The notes under the pieces are model-generated. The model was given only the letters and a program-made list of their open reading frames with translations, was not told where the DNA came from and did not search any database. Positions 1 through 8,179 of a stretch of DNA of 64,000 nucleotides are shown here, in pieces. Made by a program: the position numbers and the translations under genes. The stretch covers positions 80,186 to 144,185 of the forward strand of contig CAIMFK010000012.1 of the NCBI GenBank assembly GCA_903840315.1, written 5' to 3'. The stretch is from an uncultured Candidatus Saccharibacteria bacterium. GTDB taxonomy: Bacteria > Patescibacteriota > Saccharimonadia > Saccharimonadales > UBA4665. Positions within the stretch are counted from its first letter, which is position 1; every line of letters starts with the position of its first letter.

Positions 1-184
<184 letters not shown>

Positions 185-190
185 TTAATC

Positions 191-237
191 TATATCTAAT
201 CTAGATATATTGTAAAAGCATAAGCCTTAATGTACAA
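191..237 (-). promoter_or_regulatory. Promoter with overlapping operator-like palindrome upstream of gap
   Basis: On the minus strand a TTGTAC box (237..232) and a TACAAT box (214..209) are separated by 17 bp. Just downstream of the -10 box lies a palindrome with 8-bp arms, TATATCTA-GAT-TAGATATA (209..191). A repressor bound there would block the transcript start. This suggests a regulated gap promoter. The regulator is unknown. Confidence 0.5.
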
Positions 238-249
238 GGATTTTAGGAG

Positions 250-771
250 TTATTCTGCCTTAGAGATTGAATCTGATATAACTTTTTTGGCAGCAAGTTC
301 ATCACCCCACCCATTAAACTCAACTTTAGTTCCAGACCAGTCTTTTTTCCAGGCCTTATATTGTGAGTAAAAATGCTCAATCATGGGCTTAAAGTTAGAC
401 CCTAAATCATCAAGAGATTTAATATGACTCATAGTGACATCATCTTTAGCAACACAAATAAGTTTTTCATCTCCCTCACCATCGTCAACCATGTATAGTA
501 CTCCAATTGGTCTTGAGGGAACTACGACTCCGAGTGGAACTGATTCATCGATAATAAGGAGTGCATCTAATGGATCTCCGTCTTCACATAATGTTTCAGG
601 AACATACCCATAATCTGCAGGATAACCAAGCATAGTTCCGTTAACTCTATCGAGAGTTAGCATTCCAGTATCCTTATCCATTTCATATTTGTTACGAGAA
701 CCTTTTTGAATTTCAATAATTACATTGATTACTTCTGGGGCTTCTTTTCCGTAAGATACTTTGCTGCTCAT
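250..771 (-). CDS. ppa: Inorganic pyrophosphatase (family I)
   Basis: This soluble Mg-dependent enzyme of 173 residues hydrolyses pyrophosphate to phosphate and so pulls polymerisation and tRNA-charging reactions forward. The family I signature D-G-D-P-L-D lies at residues 64-69. The YPADYGYVPET strand before it (50-60) and the downstream DDVT/IKSLDDL segment also fit the family, as does the length. The start has a good ribosome binding site (AAGGAG). The gene lies directly upstream of gap on the same strand. Assignment is secure. Confidence 0.95.
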   Translation of the reverse strand: MSSKVSYGKEAPEVINVIIEIQKGSRNKYEMDKDTGMLTLDRVNGTMLGYPADYGYVPETLCEDGDPLDALLIIDESVPLGVVVPSRPIGVLYMVDDGEGDEKLICVAKDDVTMSHIKSLDDLGSNFKPMIEHFYSQYKAWKKDWSGTKVEFNGWGDELAAKKVISDSISKAE

Positions 772-858
772 CTAGACTCCTTATTTACATATATATTTAT
801 AATATTCTATCTTATTTTATCAACATCCAAAAACAACAAAGATTGTTATACTAGAAAT

Positions 859-1563
859 ATGATTTCGGCAAAACTTGACCATGTAGCTAAAGAAGCAAAA
901 AATATTTATTCTTTTTATTTCAAACCAGAGAAGAAAATTGATTTTACGGCAGGTCAATTTATTGAAGTTCATCTACACACTGATAATCCTGATAGCAGAG
1001 GAACAAAGAGATGGTTCACTATCAGTTCAGCGCCTGAACTGGAAGGCTTATTTTCCATAACAACAAGAATGGCCGAGAGTAGAGGTAGTAGCTTCAAAGA
1101 ATCACTTCGATTACTAAAGAAAGGACACGAAATTAAAATAAGTGAAGCCATGGGTGATTTTGTTTTACCTAGAAACGATAATATTCCGTTGGTATTTTTA
1201 GCTGGAGGTATTGGAATAACGCCATATCATTCAATCATCTCTCACTTATTAGCAATAAATCAAAAAAGAGACATTAAGTTATATTATGGTGCTAGGAACA
1301 TTGATGAACTAATTTTTAAAGATGAGCTATCATCTTATTTGGGTGATAATTTATTTCCAATTTTACAAAATGCACCGATAAATTACAGTGGTAAAATTGG
1401 TTACTTAAACACTAAAGATATTTTTGATGACTTAAAAGATTCTAATTGTATGATTTACATTTCGGGTCCAGAAGTAATGGTTGAAAAGTTTAAAAAAGAA
1501 TTTATAGAACTTGGAATATCTAGCAATAATCTTGTATGCGATTTTTTTCCAGGCTATAACTAG
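859..1563 (+). CDS. Ferredoxin-NADP reductase-like FAD/NAD(P)-binding oxidoreductase
   Basis: This 234-residue stand-alone flavoprotein reductase has an FAD-binding beta barrel with the RWFTISS motif (51-57), a variant of RxYS. A nucleotide-binding module follows, with AGGIGITPY (115-123), YYGARN and a C-terminal CDFFPGYN. It would transfer hydride between NAD(P)H and a one-electron partner, which is not identifiable here. The frame is open from 706, but I choose ATG 859. Homology begins there, and a -10-like TATACT (847..852) ends 6 nt before it, which suggests a leaderless mRNA. A second member of the family lies at 38203..39228, with an added membrane anchor. Confidence 0.82.
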   Translation: MISAKLDHVAKEAKNIYSFYFKPEKKIDFTAGQFIEVHLHTDNPDSRGTKRWFTISSAPELEGLFSITTRMAESRGSSFKESLRLLKKGHEIKISEAMGDFVLPRNDNIPLVFLAGGIGITPYHSIISHLLAINQKRDIKLYYGARNIDELIFKDELSSYLGDNLFPILQNAPINYSGKIGYLNTKDIFDDLKDSNCMIYISGPEVMVEKFKKEFIELGISSNNLVCDFFPGYN

Positions 1564-1568
1564 AATAC

Positions 1569-2522
1569 TTACTCGTTGATTACTTTATGGCCTTCTAAAT
1601 ATTCTCTTATCCTAAGCGCTACAGTTGCGCCCTCACCTGTTGCACTAGCAATCTGCATAGTAGCACCATGCCTAACGTCACCCGCAGCAAACACGCCTTT
1701 AATGTTTGTCATCAGATCATCATTAGTTTTTATAAGGCCTATAGCATCAAGATCGATACCTGTTCCATTCAAAAACTGAGTATTCGGATTTAACCCTGCA
1801 AAAATAAAGACTCCATCTGTTTCAAAATCTTTTTTCTCTCCAGAAACTTTATCGGTGCCAACAACCTTTACAACTTTTCCGTCTACACCGACGATTTCAT
1901 CAGTTGTTGTATTGAAGTGAACAGTTATTTTATCTTTATGTTTTGCAACCTCTTCCTGCAATACATCGGATGCTCGGAAATGATCAGCCCGAACTAGCAT
2001 GTCAATATGTGAAGCAAATCTCGTTAAGAAGACAGCCTCTTGAGCTGCAGAATTTCCACCGCCAACAACAACAATTTTTTTATCTCTATAAAATGCTCCG
2101 TCACAAGTTGCGCAGTAATGCACTCCCCTAGCGTAATACTCTTGCTCTCCAGGAACTCCGATTTTTTTATAATCACTACCTGTGGCAATCAGCAGTGCCT
2201 TACAGAACATGTCTCCGCTAGTCGTGGTTAACTTTATACCAGCCTTATCTTTTGCAATACCAGTGACCTCACCGAGCTCTATTTTTGCGCCAAATCTTTC
2301 TGCTTGCTTGCGCATCGAATCTGCAAGAACCAATCCATCTACTCCATCTGGAAAACCAGGATAATTATCTATGTGATCAGTAACAGCAGCTAATCCTCCG
2401 ATTGCTCCCCTCTCAAACAAGAGAGTCTCGATGTCTTCACGGGTGGTATAAATTGCAGCGGTCAATGCAGTAGGGCCTGCACCAATCATAATAACTTCGT
2501 GATTCTTACTAATCTCTTCCAT
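1569..2522 (-). CDS. trxB: Thioredoxin reductase (NADPH)
   Basis: This cytoplasmic flavoenzyme of 317 residues reduces thioredoxin- or glutaredoxin-like partners with NADPH. An N-terminal FAD Rossmann motif GAGPTALTAA (14-23) comes first. The redox-active CATC (137-140) is followed by the NADPH-binding GGGNSAAQ (about 154-161), and a C-terminal FAD motif, AAGDVRHG, closes the family pattern. Length and order match the low-molecular-weight E. coli type. Its ATG shares one base with the stop of the upstream glutaredoxin gene (TAATG), so the two are translationally coupled and probably form one redox unit. Confidence 0.95.
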   Translation of the reverse strand: MEEISKNHEVIMIGAGPTALTAAIYTTREDIETLLFERGAIGGLAAVTDHIDNYPGFPDGVDGLVLADSMRKQAERFGAKIELGEVTGIAKDKAGIKLTTTSGDMFCKALLIATGSDYKKIGVPGEQEYYARGVHYCATCDGAFYRDKKIVVVGGGNSAAQEAVFLTRFASHIDMLVRADHFRASDVLQEEVAKHKDKITVHFNTTTDEIVGVDGKVVKVVGTDKVSGEKKDFETDGVFIFAGLNPNTQFLNGTGIDLDAIGLIKTNDDLMTNIKGVFAAGDVRHGATMQIASATGEGATVALRIREYLEGHKVINE

Positions 2523-2770
2523 TAACTTACCGCAGGAGCCAATCTACCTAAATTAAATCCGACTATAACGTCTTGAGAATCATCTTGGTGCGTCACAACC
2601 GTAACAGGAACTGTTAAAGCACCGCTGAGTCTTTGAGCTTCAGCTTGTCTTTCGGGATTCTGGTCAAGGTTAACTTCTTCATATCCAATACCCTTATTAG
2701 TCAAATACTTTTTAACCATTACACAATATGCGCAGGTATTTGTAGTAAAGATAGTAATATTTTTGACCAT
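2522..2770 (-). CDS. Glutaredoxin-like thiol-disulfide protein
   Basis: This 82-residue thioredoxin-fold protein has the redox motif CAYC at residues 13-16 after the strand ITIFTT, then the VPVTVV cis-Pro segment. It lacks a signal peptide and would act in the cytoplasm. It overlaps trxB by one base, so thioredoxin reductase is the likely electron donor, as for NrdH-type redoxins. The C-terminal half (QDVIVGFNLGRLAPAV) resembles NrdH/mycoredoxin-like proteins. The exact subfamily is uncertain. Confidence 0.85.
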   Translation of the reverse strand: MVKNITIFTTNTCAYCVMVKKYLTNKGIGYEEVNLDQNPERQAEAQRLSGALTVPVTVVTHQDDSQDVIVGFNLGRLAPAVS

Positions 2771-2809
2771 TTTATTCCCTTTTGTTTAGATTTTTAATAA
2801 TGTATATAA

Positions 2810-2850
2810 ATTATATATAGTGGCTATATAATTAGCAATAGCACTATATA
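2810..2850 (-). promoter_or_regulatory. Promoter and operator-like inverted repeat of the glutaredoxin-trxB operon
   Basis: The minus strand shows TTGCTA (2838..2833), a 17-bp spacer and TATAAT (2815..2810). Over this lies a perfect 9-bp inverted repeat (TATATAGTG at 2814..2822, CACTATATA at 2842..2850), with a nested GCTA/TAGC pair. The placement fits a repressor or redox-sensor operator. No candidate regulator is encoded nearby. Confidence 0.5.
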
Positions 2851-2875
2851 TTGTGTTTTTTACAAGATTTTGTAA

Positions 2876-3433
2876 TTATTTTACGCTTTTAAGAGTTACA
2901 TCAAATACTAGATCTGAATTGGGACTTATCCCTGATCCGCTTGGTGGGTTCGCTCCATAAGCTAGTGCTGCTGGAATCAATAATCTTCTAGTTCCCCCTA
3001 CTTTCATTCCAGGAATGCCGTCTGTCCAACCCTTGATGACTTGGTTTAGTCCAAATGTAGCAGGTTGCCCACTATCGAGTGAACTTTGAAAAATAACTCC
3101 AGTAGCAGCAACTGCACCAGTATAGTCAACCGTTACTGTGCTTGAAGCTGTTGCTGCTTGGCCCGTTCCAACTGTGGTATCTATTGTTTGCAAGCTCGGT
3201 ATTGATGAGGTTGCAGTAAAATTAGCTAATTTAGTACCTTGAAGTTTATTACTATTTTGACTCACTTTATTTGCTCCTTGATTAGTTGACTGTGTTGATG
3301 CTGCAGCTTTGTCTGCATTGCTTTGTTGATGCATTTGCCAAAGTATTAAAAATGTAAACCCAAAACTTGTTACAAAAAAGAGTACAGCTAGAGTTAGTGC
3401 GAATATCCTGTGTGATGTCTTAGTTTTGCCCAT
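2876..3433 (-). CDS. Membrane-anchored FKBP-type peptidyl-prolyl isomerase
   Basis: This 185-residue protein has one N-terminal transmembrane segment (about 10-34), a Ser/Thr/Gln/Asn-rich linker (about 40-80) and a C-terminal FKBP domain (about 95-185). The domain is marked by VDYTGAV, FGLNQVIKGWTDGIPGMKVGG, LAYG and LVFDVTL. The FKBP domain should lie outside the membrane and catalyse prolyl isomerisation of exported proteins. The start overlaps the Nudix gene end by 14 nt, so the two are co-transcribed. Fold assignment is strong; activity is inferred. Confidence 0.88.
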   Translation of the reverse strand: MGKTKTSHRIFALTLAVLFFVTSFGFTFLILWQMHQQSNADKAAASTQSTNQGANKVSQNSNKLQGTKLANFTATSSIPSLQTIDTTVGTGQAATASSTVTVDYTGAVAATGVIFQSSLDSGQPATFGLNQVIKGWTDGIPGMKVGGTRRLLIPAALAYGANPPSGSGISPNSDLVFDVTLKSVK

Positions 3434-3917
3434 GATTTTCTCCGTTTAATTCATTTGATTCTTCATAATCTGCACTAGAACTAAACTTTATTGGCTTATC
3501 AGGAAAACCATTTTTTAAGTCATTAATCAGCATATTTTTCAACTCTGTACTCAAAAAAGGCACATTTGGTAATTTTTCTATATCTAGCCATACAGGCTTA
3601 TATAAATTACTTCCCATGTTATGGATTTTAGCCTCATCCGAATCAGGAGAAAGAACTGGCTCACCGCTCACATAATCAGCAGTGTAAATATACTGGGTTC
3701 CGTATGGCTTTCCGGCTTCTTCTACATATACAAGCCTAGGATTGGCAATCATAAGTCCTGTCTCTTCTCGAACCTCTCTTGAAAGAGCATGCATAGGATC
3801 TTCTCCAGCATCAACACCACCACCAATTAGCGCATAATATTCACTGCCGAATTTATTACGATCCATTACAAGTATTTGGCCATTCCTAACCATTATAAGT
3901 CTTGAAGCTATCCTCAT
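3420..3917 (-). CDS. Nudix hydrolase
   Basis: This 165-residue protein carries a complete Nudix box at residues 33-55 (GGVDAGED, then REVREETGL), with the catalytic Glu cluster intact. Nudix enzymes hydrolyse nucleoside diphosphates linked to another moiety; the substrate cannot be read from the sequence. A -10 TATAAT (3930..3925) ends 7 nt before the ATG, so the mRNA is probably leaderless. It overlaps the FKBP gene by 14 nt. One of five Nudix genes in the window. Confidence 0.88.
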   Translation of the reverse strand: MRIASRLIMVRNGQILVMDRNKFGSEYYALIGGGVDAGEDPMHALSREVREETGLMIANPRLVYVEEAGKPYGTQYIYTADYVSGEPVLSPDSDEAKIHNMGSNLYKPVWLDIEKLPNVPFLSTELKNMLINDLKNGFPDKPIKFSSSADYEESNELNGENHGQN

Positions 3918-3924
3918 TGAATAT

Positions 3925-3954
3925 ATTATAGACTAGGCATTTATTTCTGCCTAG
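3925..3954 (-). promoter_or_regulatory. -10 box with adjacent inverted repeat upstream of the Nudix-FKBP operon
   Basis: The minus-strand TATAAT (3930..3925) is preceded by a 7-bp inverted repeat, CTAGGCA / TGCCTAG (3933..3939 and 3948..3954), in the spacer region. That is a plausible operator position. The core TAGGCA recurs at 4075, 4368 and 4414 nearby. Confidence 0.4.
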
Positions 3955-4074
3955 AAATACTTTCAACACATAAAAAATTCATTTTTATCTGGTAAAAGGA
4001 CAAGGAGTAGTAGAAGATTTTAGATAGGTTAGACCTAAATAATCGACGACCATCGATGTCCAATTACCACCTGT

Positions 4075-4260
4075 CTAGGCAGTTCCAGTTCCGAAGCAAC
4101 GAGCACACTTGCGCTTCGTTCCCCACGATCCTTCACTACCAATACCACGACAGGCGTCACAGGGTGCAACCCTGGTCTTGCCACGGCAAGAAGGACAGAC
4201 AAGACCGAAAGCTCCGATCTTACCGGTTCCCTTGCACTTACTGCAGGTGACATTGGGCAT
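4075..4260 (-). CDS. Stand-alone DnaJ-type cysteine-rich zinc-binding mini-protein
   Basis: This 61-residue protein is built almost wholly of four CxxC knuckles: Cys6/9 (CSKCKGTG), Cys22/25 (CPSCRGK), Cys34/37 (CDACRGIG) and Cys52/55 (CARCFGTG). The pattern matches the zinc-binding CxxCxGxG region of DnaJ without a J domain. Two zinc ions would fit. The reading frame is clearly richer in G+C (above half, by eye) than its neighbours, with different codon choice, which suggests recent acquisition or unusual selection. The overlapping longer minus frame at 4035..4271 lacks any motif. It is flanked by non-coding stretches of about 110-260 bp. Function unknown; binding of RNA or protein is possible. 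Confidence 0.7.
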   Translation of the reverse strand: MPNVTCSKCKGTGKIGAFGLVCPSCRGKTRVAPCDACRGIGSEGSWGTKRKCARCFGTGTA

Positions 4261-4367
4261 TGAATGCTCAACTTTCTGTTGTTGGGTTTGGATGGGTTGG
4301 ATATAGAATTGAATTTTTCAAATATAAAATATTTGGAAAGATAAATTGTCTTAAATCGATGATCTAA

Positions 4368-4423
4368 TTAGGCAGTTATATCAGAAAAATATTAGAATGT
4401 ATCTTTTAGATAAAACTGCCTAA
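4368..4423. repeat. 10-bp inverted repeat in the gap before pheT
   Basis: TTAGGCAGTT (4368..4377) and AACTGCCTAA (4414..4423) form a perfect inverted repeat around a 36-nt A+T-rich loop. The 9-mer TAGGCAGTT also occurs at 4076, across the stop codon of the zinc mini-gene, as a direct repeat. The rest of 4261-4520 shows nothing I recognise. Confidence 0.5.
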
Positions 4424-4520
4424 CACTACTCACTTGTCAATGTGCATATTTTGAGGGAATTAAAACTCAACCTCAAAAAGCTAGGATATAATATAACTTT
4501 ATACAAATTATATCAATGAA

Positions 4521-7049
4521 TTAAATGCGGCTTGAGCTTATTTCTTTTTCGAGGGTCGATGCGACTCCATCTAATAATTCATTGACCGATTCAGTGGTTA
4601 AAGTTCGATCGTATGCACTAATTGTAAGCCTAAAGGTAATTTGCTTATTATCTAAGTCGTCTTCTTTTTGAAATATATCTACAAGCCTTAAGTCAAAAGA
4701 GGTTTTATCCGGTTTAGAAGCCTCAATTTTATCCCATATAAGATTAAAGAGATTATCATAGGTAATTTTAGCATCAACTTTTAAGCAAATATCCTGATGA
4801 ATTTTAGGAAACTTAGGTAATGGTAGGTATGTTGTTTCTGAATTAACATTATCTAGAGCTGAAAGCTTTAGTTCAAAACCAGCAGTAAAATCTGGAAGCT
4901 TCAATGAAGTTTTTACGCTATTCTTAAACTCACCTACTACTCCTACGGGTTCTTTTCCTATAACTAGTAAGGCGCTTCTTTTGTCCTCATATGGTTCTAC
5001 TAATTGCTTAAACCAAATGTCATCTTTTAAATAATCCTTGGAATTATTGAGTGGCAGAAACTGTAGTGGAAGACCCAGTTTTTCAAGTAAATAAGATAAG
5101 TACTCTTTAGCCTGGTAATAGGCAGCGCCCTCAAAATGCCTCTTGGCCGTCTTGGAATCTGCTGCGAATACTAGGCCTAGGGTTATGTTCTCTAATGGTA
5201 GATTATCCTCATCCTTATCTTGATTGTTGTGACTTTTTCCAATCTCAAAAAGTGCAAAAGATTTATTGTCAGAATCAGAATAGTCAGATCTTAGATTGGG
5301 ATATATTAACTCTAGTATACTTGGGGTAATACTGAGACGATAATATTGCAAATCAGGACTAATTGCATTATTTATTTCAATAGCTAAACTTGAATCTTGA
5401 TGAGATTTTTTAAGCAAATCTCCATGAACGAAACTATGGCACAAAACTTCATTAGCTCCTGCAGCTGAAAGTAAGTCTCTAATTCTTGAAGCTGTTTGTA
5501 GCTGTTCACCAACCATAGCTGGTTTGATTTGCCTATAAGGTAGATCTTGAGGAAGCTTAAAGTATCCGTTCAATCTTCCTACTTCTTCTACGATATCTTC
5601 TTTAATTTCAATATCGGTTCTCCAGAACGATTCTCCAATACTAAAGTTGTCATTTTCTTTTTCAACAATCAACTCGACATTACCGAGCAGTCTCTGGATT
5701 TCTTCAGACGTTAATTTCATGCCAAGTCTAGAATTAATGAAGTCAGTTGAAATAGAAACTCTTGATATTTTCTGGGCAGTATAATTATTGTCTATTATTT
5801 CTGAGGCCAGTTGTCCGCCGCTAAGCTCCCGAATCATCTCTAAAGTCTTTAGGGCTACTGCTAAATTCTGTCTTTTGCTTTGGCCCTTAGTGAACCTAGT
5901 TACGGCATCAGTAAATAAACCATAGTCCATTGATGTTCTGCGAATTGTATACATGTTAAAATTGGCACATTCAAGAATAATATTTCTAGTATTTTCATCT
6001 ACTTCAGTTGTTGCTCCACCCATAACTCCAGCCAATCCTATCGCTTCGTCATCTATGGCAATAACTATGTCACTTTCTTTAAGTGCTATTTCTTTACCAC
6101 TTAAAAGAGTTAGTTTTTCATCATTAATACCTCTTCTGACTATAATTTCTGCACGACCATCATTTTTCGAGGTGACCTTGTCATAATCATAGGCATGCAA
6201 TGGCTGACCAGTTAGAGTCATCATATAGTTGGTTATGTCGACAATGTTATTTATTGGCCTTATGCCGATTCTACTTAACATCGATTGCATAAATAATGGG
6301 CTGGGTTTAATCTCAACACCAGAAACTGAATAAGCAACGAATCGTGGAGCCAATTCAGGAGCCTGATTATTAACTTCAAGAGCTAGAGTTCCGTTGCCGA
6401 TTGGGCTTTCAATATTTTCTTTATACCACTTGGGGGAAACGAATTGTATATCTTGGATTCCGCTAATTTCACGTGCTATACCTAAAATACCAAAGCAGTC
6501 TGGTCGGTGTGTAAACATTTTATTCTCTAAATCAATTACATAGTCATCTAATTTATATGCATCAATTAGAGTTGTGCCTGGCTTAATATCTGTATCTATT
6601 TCTAAAAGCCCTTCGTGTGAGTCTCCAAATGCTAATTCTTTAGGGCTAGCGAGCATACCATTACTTACAATTCCTCTAAGCTCTCTGGCCTCTAAAACAA
6701 TCTTATCTTTATTGAAAGTAGATGGCACTGTAGCCTTTGGAGGAATCCAAACAGCCAGCATTCCCGCTCTAACATTTGGAGCGCCACACACTACCTGGAT
6801 TAAGCCTTGGTCATCTCTTTGAACATCCTTAATATATCCACCGTCATCAACCCTACAAACGTTGAGTTTGTCAGCTTGCTGGTGTTTAATGCATTCTTTA
6901 ACCTCAACGATAACTATGCCTTTGTATTTATCGCCAATATATTCATACTCCTCAACGGCACCTAATTGTGTACCGATTTTAGAAATTAATTCATCGATAG
7001 ATAAATCAACATCAGTAAATTCCTTAATCCAATTCAAGCTTATCTTCAT
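4521..7049 (-). CDS. pheT: Phenylalanine--tRNA ligase beta subunit
   Basis: This 842-residue beta subunit works with PheS to charge tRNA-Phe. An N-terminal EMAP/OB-type tRNA-binding domain spans about 40-150 (KGIVIVEVKECIKH). The B3/B4 editing region lies about 215-390, then B5, the class II-like catalytic-fold region (about 480-690), and a C-terminal ferredoxin-fold anticodon-binding domain of about 95 residues (LPKFPKIHQDICLKV). Full length for a bacterial PheT. Its ATG overlaps the pheS stop by one base (TAATG). Confidence 0.95.
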   Translation of the reverse strand: MKISLNWIKEFTDVDLSIDELISKIGTQLGAVEEYEYIGDKYKGIVIVEVKECIKHQQADKLNVCRVDDGGYIKDVQRDDQGLIQVVCGAPNVRAGMLAVWIPPKATVPSTFNKDKIVLEARELRGIVSNGMLASPKELAFGDSHEGLLEIDTDIKPGTTLIDAYKLDDYVIDLENKMFTHRPDCFGILGIAREISGIQDIQFVSPKWYKENIESPIGNGTLALEVNNQAPELAPRFVAYSVSGVEIKPSPLFMQSMLSRIGIRPINNIVDITNYMMTLTGQPLHAYDYDKVTSKNDGRAEIIVRRGINDEKLTLLSGKEIALKESDIVIAIDDEAIGLAGVMGGATTEVDENTRNIILECANFNMYTIRRTSMDYGLFTDAVTRFTKGQSKRQNLAVALKTLEMIRELSGGQLASEIIDNNYTAQKISRVSISTDFINSRLGMKLTSEEIQRLLGNVELIVEKENDNFSIGESFWRTDIEIKEDIVEEVGRLNGYFKLPQDLPYRQIKPAMVGEQLQTASRIRDLLSAAGANEVLCHSFVHGDLLKKSHQDSSLAIEINNAISPDLQYYRLSITPSILELIYPNLRSDYSDSDNKSFALFEIGKSHNNQDKDEDNLPLENITLGLVFAADSKTAKRHFEGAAYYQAKEYLSYLLEKLGLPLQFLPLNNSKDYLKDDIWFKQLVEPYEDKRSALLVIGKEPVGVVGEFKNSVKTSLKLPDFTAGFELKLSALDNVNSETTYLPLPKFPKIHQDICLKVDAKITYDNLFNLIWDKIEASKPDKTSFDLRLVDIFQKEDDLDNKQITFRLTISAYDRTLTTESVNELLDGVASTLEKEISSSRI

Positions 7050-8083
7050 TAAAACTGCCTCAAAAATTCAATTTTTCCGCTCATGAAATGCCTAATATCT
7101 TCAATCCCGTATTTCATCATCACCAATCTATCAATTCCAAATCCCCAGGCAAAACCTGTATATTCTTCAGAATCAATACCTGCCATTTTAAGAACATTCG
7201 GGTGAATCATTCCACACCCACCAAGTTCTATCCAGCCAGTTTGGCTACATACGTTACATCCTTTTTTCTGACAAAAAGGACAAGACAAAACAAACTCAAA
7301 ACTTGGCTCAGTGAAAGGGAAATAAAATGGCTGAAGTATTAGCTCCATTTTTTGGCCATAATACTCTTCTAGAAATGTCTTGAATGTAGATATTAGATGC
7401 CCCGTATTAACACCTTTATTTACATAAATACCCTCAAGCTGATAAAAAGTATGGCCATGCCGGGCATCAACATCTTCGTTTCGGAATACTCGCCCAGGAA
7501 CTACAACTGCAATCGGATTTCCTTTTTCTAGATCTTCTTTTCCGGCTTTTAGTATTCTGTTTTGCATAGTTGAGGTCTGTGCAGGAGCAATCAAACCGTC
7601 TTTGGTCATAAAAGTATCAAAGTCATCTCTCGCTGGATGGCCTTCAGGAAAGTTGAGACTTTCAAACATATGATAGTCATCATCAATCTGTCTGGACTCA
7701 ACAGCAGTAAAACCCATTCTATAAAAAATACCGAGCACTTTATCAAGTTCCACCATTAAAGGATGCTTACTTCCATAAATAGATGACAGAAGTTTGGGGT
7801 GCTTTTCTGGCGAAACATTGATATCTGTTGGTGCGCTGATATCAATTTGCTCTACATCAGAAGAACTGTTGGCAATATCTTCGAGGATTACTTCTAATTC
7901 ATTCTTCAAATCGTTTATTTCTTTACCAAATTTCCCCCTGTTTTCAGAATCCATTTCCTTGAGTTTTGAAAAAAGTGAGTTGAATTCAGGAGCACGCAAT
8001 ATAGCCTTACCGTCTTTAGTAATTCTTTCTTTGTCTTTTAATTTAGACGCAACATCTTGAATTTCTGGATATGAGTAGTTCAT
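7049..8083 (-). CDS. pheS: Phenylalanine--tRNA ligase alpha subunit
   Basis: This 344-residue class II catalytic subunit has an N-terminal coiled coil (about 1-85). Motif 2 is GRVFRNEDVDARHGHTFYQ. Motif 3 is GFGIDRLVMMKYGIEDIRHF near the C terminus. Between them lies a Cys-rich insert (CPFCQKKGCNVC) that could bind zinc, as in some bacterial PheS. It forms an operon with pheT. A TATACT box ends 13 nt before the ATG, leaving a very short leader. Confidence 0.95.
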   Translation of the reverse strand: MNYSYPEIQDVASKLKDKERITKDGKAILRAPEFNSLFSKLKEMDSENRGKFGKEINDLKNELEVILEDIANSSSDVEQIDISAPTDINVSPEKHPKLLSSIYGSKHPLMVELDKVLGIFYRMGFTAVESRQIDDDYHMFESLNFPEGHPARDDFDTFMTKDGLIAPAQTSTMQNRILKAGKEDLEKGNPIAVVVPGRVFRNEDVDARHGHTFYQLEGIYVNKGVNTGHLISTFKTFLEEYYGQKMELILQPFYFPFTEPSFEFVLSCPFCQKKGCNVCSQTGWIELGGCGMIHPNVLKMAGIDSEEYTGFAWGFGIDRLVMMKYGIEDIRHFMSGKIEFLRQF

Positions 8084-8179
8084 AACTTATGGATAAAGTA
8101 TACCAGTAAAAGAAACAGCTAAAAATCTTTTATTTGGCAAAATTACATTAGTTTTTAGTTTATAATAAGAATAATCAGT

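Noticed and set aside
4035-4271. A 78-codon minus-strand frame covering the zinc mini-gene
   Set aside because: It has no motif, while the overlapping frame at 4075..4260 has four regularly spaced CxxC knuckles.
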